From positions 140,917-204,916 of the forward strand of contig NMRA01000104.1 of assembly GCA_002633005.1 (NCBI GenBank): DNA of 64,000 nucleotides, read 5' to 3'. Positions 60,501 to 64,000 of this stretch are shown in pieces. A program made the translations under genes and the position numbers. Under the pieces are notes generated by a model. That model was given only the letters and a program-made list of their open reading frames with translations, was not told the origin of the DNA and did no database searches. Every line of letters begins with the position of its first letter. Position 1 is the first letter of the stretch. Source of the DNA: Phoronis australis (lineage: Eukaryota; Phoronida; Phoronidae).

Positions 60501-61807
60501 TGTCGTGTTTTCACCTTAGTCAGGGATCAGGTAGGTCACCAATGCAACCTCAGATTTTATTTGGCGGCCTGGTAAACATCCAAGGCTACCACGAAACATC
60601 CGAGCACGCACCCAAAATAACTACAGAAGTAAACAAATGGAAGTTGGCACTGCAAAAAAAAATCGGAAGAGCACAATTGTGCTTCTCTATCCCAGTTGTG
60701 TCTGGATATTGGGATCAAAGGGTAGAAATTGGACATCAACGGGCATGCAGGTCGCTCCCAATTTTATCAATTTTACCCTCTTTTCACCTCAGTTATCTAG
60801 TTTATTTTTCATTTTCCCTTCTTGCCGTGAAGGTTAGTTCACTTATGAATTCTACCAGGTGACATGCGACGAGATGGCATTATATTAAGCATCCAACCTG
60901 GTTTCAGCTAAAAACAACTAAAATTACGTTCACTATTATCACTCTTCTTCACAAGAAAAGAATAAAAATAGGTACTAATAACATGTGGCTAAGCAAGAAC
61001 TTTTGAAACATGGCTCGGGATTTCCGCATGGTTCAGGACCAACGTAGAACAAAAGGAGTGGCACTGAATGATAAACTAGATTTAACGAAATTTACTGCTC
61101 AACTTACGTCAATGAATGTTGTGTTTGCGAGTGTGTGCATGCGCGTACGTGTGTGTGAATTTAGTCCCAAGCCATGAGTCCCTCTACACATGCGAGGCTA
61201 CACAACCAGGAAGTGAATGAGACCCAAATGTTCCAGTGAATGGGTTATCATAAACTTATAGATAATATTTAGGCATACCTCCAAATATCTTTTAATATTA
61301 CTATTGAACAAAAAAAAAATAATTCACAAGCTTCGAAACAAGTTCACACGACCAGTAAATAATTATTTGCTCGTTATTTCGTGCACATCCGTAACACACC
61401 ACAATGAAATAATTACTGACTACATGTAAGAACTAAGTTGCAGAATCTACAATAGGATATACACATTTTTCATTTTAAAAATTCTGTTTAATTGAAACAA
61501 TGACAACGAAATTTCCCACGTCCCCCACCCATTTCTCTCCTGCCCTCGACTGTTTGCCTGGCGGGAAATATCGCACAGGTTAACTTCATAAAAAATTCCT
61601 AAAAAGAATTAATTACATACCTTGATTTGACTGCCCTTTGGTTCTCTGTGTACCAGAAGACATCACATGAAAAAGAGAACGATATCAGTCATATAAGAAC
61701 TATTGAAATTACTGAAGGAAGATAATCGTTGTCAACAAACTCGGCAACCATTTTATCGAATCGAGATGGGAAATGTTGCTACCAACCTGGTCGACACTTG
61801 CAGACAT
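56168..61807 (-). CDS. YTHDF: YTHDF-type m6A reader (500 aa, 4 coding exons, complete)
   Basis: Cytoplasmic protein that binds N6-methyladenosine in mRNA and promotes decay. Coding exons 61787-61807, 61621-61645, 59859-59932 and 56168-57550 total 1503 nt. The product is MSASVDQ / RTKGQSNQ / [19 protein letters not shown]... / [10 protein letters not shown].... The N-terminal 330 residues are low-complexity and rich in Gln, Asn, Ser, Gly and Tyr. They include [13 protein letters not shown] and [10 protein letters not shown], as in vertebrate YTHDFs. The YTH domain starts near 333 ([20 protein letters not shown]). The aromatic-cage Trp residues are 356, 410 and 415, the same 54/59 spacing as human YTHDF2 W432/W486/W491. 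The exon layout (7-aa and 8-aa exons, then a large last exon) matches vertebrates. The stop (KKV-stop) overlaps a weak GTATAG donor, so a further C-terminal exon cannot be excluded. It seems to be a single pro-orthologue, so no paralogue number is given. Confidence 0.96.
58925..58995. repeat. A-rich low-complexity tract (YTHDF intron 3)
   Basis: Runs of A with scattered C/T (AAAAACAAAAAAATAAAAAA-type). Confidence 0.8.
59859..59932 (-). CDS. YTHDF: YTHDF coding exon 3 (74 nt)
   Basis: Acceptor CTTACAATTACAG|TTTCC; encodes [20 protein letters not shown] then QPHQ; donor CAG|GTAATG. Corresponds to the vertebrate DDDFEPYLSPQ exon. Confidence 0.93.
61621..61645 (-). CDS. YTHDF: YTHDF coding exon 2 (25-nt micro-exon)
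   Basis: Acceptor [26 protein letters not shown] plus one base; donor G|GTATGT. Matches RPKGQGNKV of vertebrate YTHDFs. An in-frame ATG (ATGTCTTCT) just upstream offers an alternative start if exon 1 is skipped. Confidence 0.85.
61787..61807 (-). CDS. YTHDF: YTHDF coding exon 1 (7 codons)
   Basis: ATG at 61807; MSASVDQ then donor CAG|GTTGGT. Corresponds to the vertebrate exon 1 MSASSLLEQ. Confidence 0.88.
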
Positions 61808-61977
61808 CACACAACTTTTATCAATACTGTCGATATAGTTAGTCTCTGAATTGTCTTTAAAGTTTACACAACACTTTCTTGTATTGAAATATCAATAATC
61901 CTGGGCTTATAAAGTCCACAGAAAAAGAAATTCCTGGTTAAAACAGTCAGATATCTTGTGCGTTGTACCCCTAAACA

Positions 61978-62041
61978 ATGGCGGCTATGCATGTGGCCTC
62001 GGTCCCGCGTGGACTCACGTGACTTAAAAATCCTGACGTCA
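61978..62041. promoter_or_regulatory. YTHDF upstream cluster: YY1-like, E-box, CRE
   Basis: ATGGCGGC (61978-61985, YY1 core), TCACGTGA (62015-62022, palindromic E-box) and TGACGTCA (62034-62041, perfect CRE) lie 170-235 bp upstream of the start codon. Such a cluster is typical of housekeeping promoters. Matches are exact; use is inferred. Confidence 0.5.
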
Positions 62042-62702
62042 TCTGGAATAATCCATAAATGGCAGTGTCAAAGGTTACGCACCTAGAAGCATCTCGTAAA
62101 TCTTTTTGAGAGATACGCATTTGTCAAGACGCTACAAGATAGCATCAATCGAAATCAAAAGACCCAGTTCCTTTATTACTATCAATTTAAAAATAATACA
62201 ATCTAAATATAATTATCTTTTCGTTTGCTATCTCTTGCGTAGAAAATGAATATGAAACTAAAAGAGGCGACCCAGATCCTCTAAAGGATACTAATATTGT
62301 TTGACGAAATGTACAGTACTGTGTATAAGTAAATAAAACAGTTGGCCCATTAATGTTGTTTTATTTACCTATAAATGTTTTATCTTTTGCCGAACTCAAG
62401 TACACCTTGCCCATGCTTCTGGAACTTGAAAAAGCTGGGCTATCAGGATCATGTCCTAAACCCCGGCCCTACAGAGGGTTGCGAAATCCGAAGAGCTTTG
62501 CGGAGAAATGGCATCAGTAGCTGTAACGTCGTGTCGGAAACATCGGTTAAAAAACAGTTTCGTCTGTTTCCAAGGATGAAAATGAGGCCCAGTGTCCAGA
62601 TGCACTTCGTTACAGTCCAGCAATGGGTTGGGGAAAGTTTTAGTTTATTCAAGGGCTTTGCATGGGAAAGGGAAAAATTTGAAAGGCTTTGATTCCTGTG
62701 CT
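62042..62702. other. Upstream of YTHDF, no supported gene
   Basis: An ATG-initiated 105-codon frame (62375-62692) has no recognised domain and no repeat support. Treated as unproven. Confidence 0.35.
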
Positions 62703-63127
62703 CTGTTGCATGAAGAGTCCAAAATAGGGACTCAACTAAGATACCTAAATCTATTGAGTATTTGTGGGCTTGTTAAAACACTGATTATCTTTTCTTATGA
62801 TGTTTGAATCTCATTACTAAATCATTTTTTGGCTTTGATACTAATCGGGAGTGAACTCTACGTTGAATTCTCAACATTAACGAAAATAAGTAGGGATCTT
62901 TTCATGCAACACCCCAATTTAAGGACTTAGTCCCTAATCATTATGACTCAATTAAGGGCTCAGTTTTTCGCTGTATTATTCAAAAAATATCATTAATCAA
63001 AGAGGAGCTCATAATAAAAAAACTTCTAGAAAAAATATTACATCTGTGAATGAAGAACGAAGCAAATGCGTAAAAGATGAAGGGAACTTTGGTTGAGTCC
63101 CTATTTAGAACTGTTTCATGCAACAGG
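62703..63127. repeat. Inverted repeat / foldback element (~425 bp)
   Basis: Left CTCTGTTGCATGAAGAGTCC continuing to AAATAGGGACTCAACTAAG. Right CTTTGGTTGAGTCCCTATTT continuing to GTTTCATGCAACAGG, an imperfect inverse of about 40 bp. The central part repeats GGACT-AGTCCCTAA motifs (62921-62936). No transposase and no clear duplication at the ends. Confidence 0.6.
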
Positions 63128-64000
63128 ACACTGGGTTCCTGAAAAAAATGTCTAATCTGTTTTAAACTAAGAATTGTTGGAGATGGTAGTGGCTGCCCAA
63201 CGGTGACAAGCAAATGATATTGAACTACCAGAATTTCATCATCCTGCGTCGATCCACCAATTTCTTCGAATGTTATTGCACAAATCATCTAATGCATGCA
63301 CTTTATTGAATGGGTAGAATGATACAGATTTTTCGAATTCTGCCTGCATCAAAATCCCTAATTAAGCACAATCAATCTCTTACAAAAAGTACCTTATGTT
63401 AGTCAAAATCGTAAATGAATCAGTCGATTTTCCTTGATACATAAGCAGAATGTGTATCATAACCACTGAAGGTTATGCACAAGGAGAAAGCTTGACATGC
63501 TAGGCCTATCACATGGTAACACAATACAAAAACTAAAGAAACACGCAGACGACACAGACAACTAAAGTGGCAAAGACTTTTCTGTAATTCACAGCATAAA
63601 ACCCGCACGGACATATGCGCGCTCTTGAAACGCAAGTCAGTTGTCCTTCGTGCTGACTCTCCGCAGTGCCCAATTACCAGCCATGATATGTTATCAGCGT
63701 TAAACCTAAAATTCTCGGCGAGAAAAGTAATTTTACAGAACTTAACCCATAGCGTAGAATCGAACGCTCTAACAGTCAAACGCGCACGATTCTGCTGCGC
63801 TTAATCCCACTTTGAAAAGACAGCGACCATGATTAACTAGAATATCTGACAATGAAATCATAAAAACACAACAGACGTTGTTGTTTTACAGCTCTGATCA
63901 ATGCTATAACTTCAAGAACTCCATCCAATACAATAACAACACCCAAAAGGCGCGCGTTTTATTTTTAGACCGTAAAACCGTCCCTTTAAAATACAGTTAA
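63128..64000. other. Right edge, no gene; tRNA-like fragment on minus strand
   Basis: The reverse of 63735-63806 reads TTAAGCGCAGCAGAATCG (A-box-like), TTGACTGTTAGAG (anticodon-loop-like, GTT) and GCGTTCGATTCTACGC (B-box-like). The T-arm cannot pair properly, so at best a tRNA pseudogene or SINE relic. Nothing else recognised. Confidence 0.3.

Noticed and set aside
63420-63779. 119-codon minus-strand frame
   Set aside because: It starts at a non-ATG codon within a tRNA-like fragment and has no domain or splice signals.

Overview
The window is animal nuclear DNA. It has multi-exon genes with GT-AG introns, long introns and intergenic stretches, and many small non-autonomous transposons and degraded non-LTR retrotransposons. 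No bacterial-type operon, Shine-Dalgarno site or CRISPR is present. Two genes are firmly recognisable from conserved protein: TCP-1 alpha (CCT1) and a YTHDF-type m6A reader whose micro-exon layout matches vertebrates. Intron density, repeat content and protein similarity suggest an invertebrate deuterostome (hemichordate, amphioxus or echinoderm grade), but the sequence alone does not fix the species. The text is a draft scaffold: four single-N spacers (8908, 18644, 22222, 31217) separate contigs. Two of them (8908 and 18644) sit between near-identical flanks, so I read the two apparent local duplications as unmerged allelic contig ends.

Layout. 1-9.35 kb: the 5' third of CCT1 on the minus strand (exons at 9188, 5464, 3198, 2671, 1723 and 152; the rest lies left of the window), with introns full of MITEs, a retrotransposon RNase H remnant and tandem repeats, and a consensus heat-shock element just upstream of the start codon. 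9.4-15.4 kb: gene-free, with three MITEs and a ~406-bp tandem repeat. 15.5-21.2 kb: a minus-strand gene for a small two-pass membrane protein with an Arg-rich juxtamembrane run and two PPxY motifs. Its first coding exon appears twice because of the contig overlap. 21.3-22.0 kb: minus-strand non-LTR retrotransposon tail. 25.4-37.0 kb: three plus-strand single-exon ORFs (224, 198 and 380 aa) of unknown function. They share basic composition and short Leu-Pro-x-hydrophobic motifs and may form a fast-evolving family. 41.3-43.2 kb: minus-strand gene, single coding exon, for a secreted LRR-Ig protein. 43.2-56.1 kb: mostly repeats (MITEs, a reverse-transcriptase fossil, a 19-bp minisatellite). 56.2-61.8 kb: complete minus-strand YTHDF gene (4 coding exons, 500 aa) with CRE, E-box and YY1-like sites upstream. 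62-64 kb: an inverted repeat and no convincing gene.

The genes do not form a pathway. CCT1 (cytosolic folding) and YTHDF (mRNA turnover) are housekeeping functions. The membrane PPxY protein is a plausible NEDD4-family adaptor, and the LRR-Ig protein is extracellular. The most novel material is the intronless ORF trio and the membrane PPxY protein.
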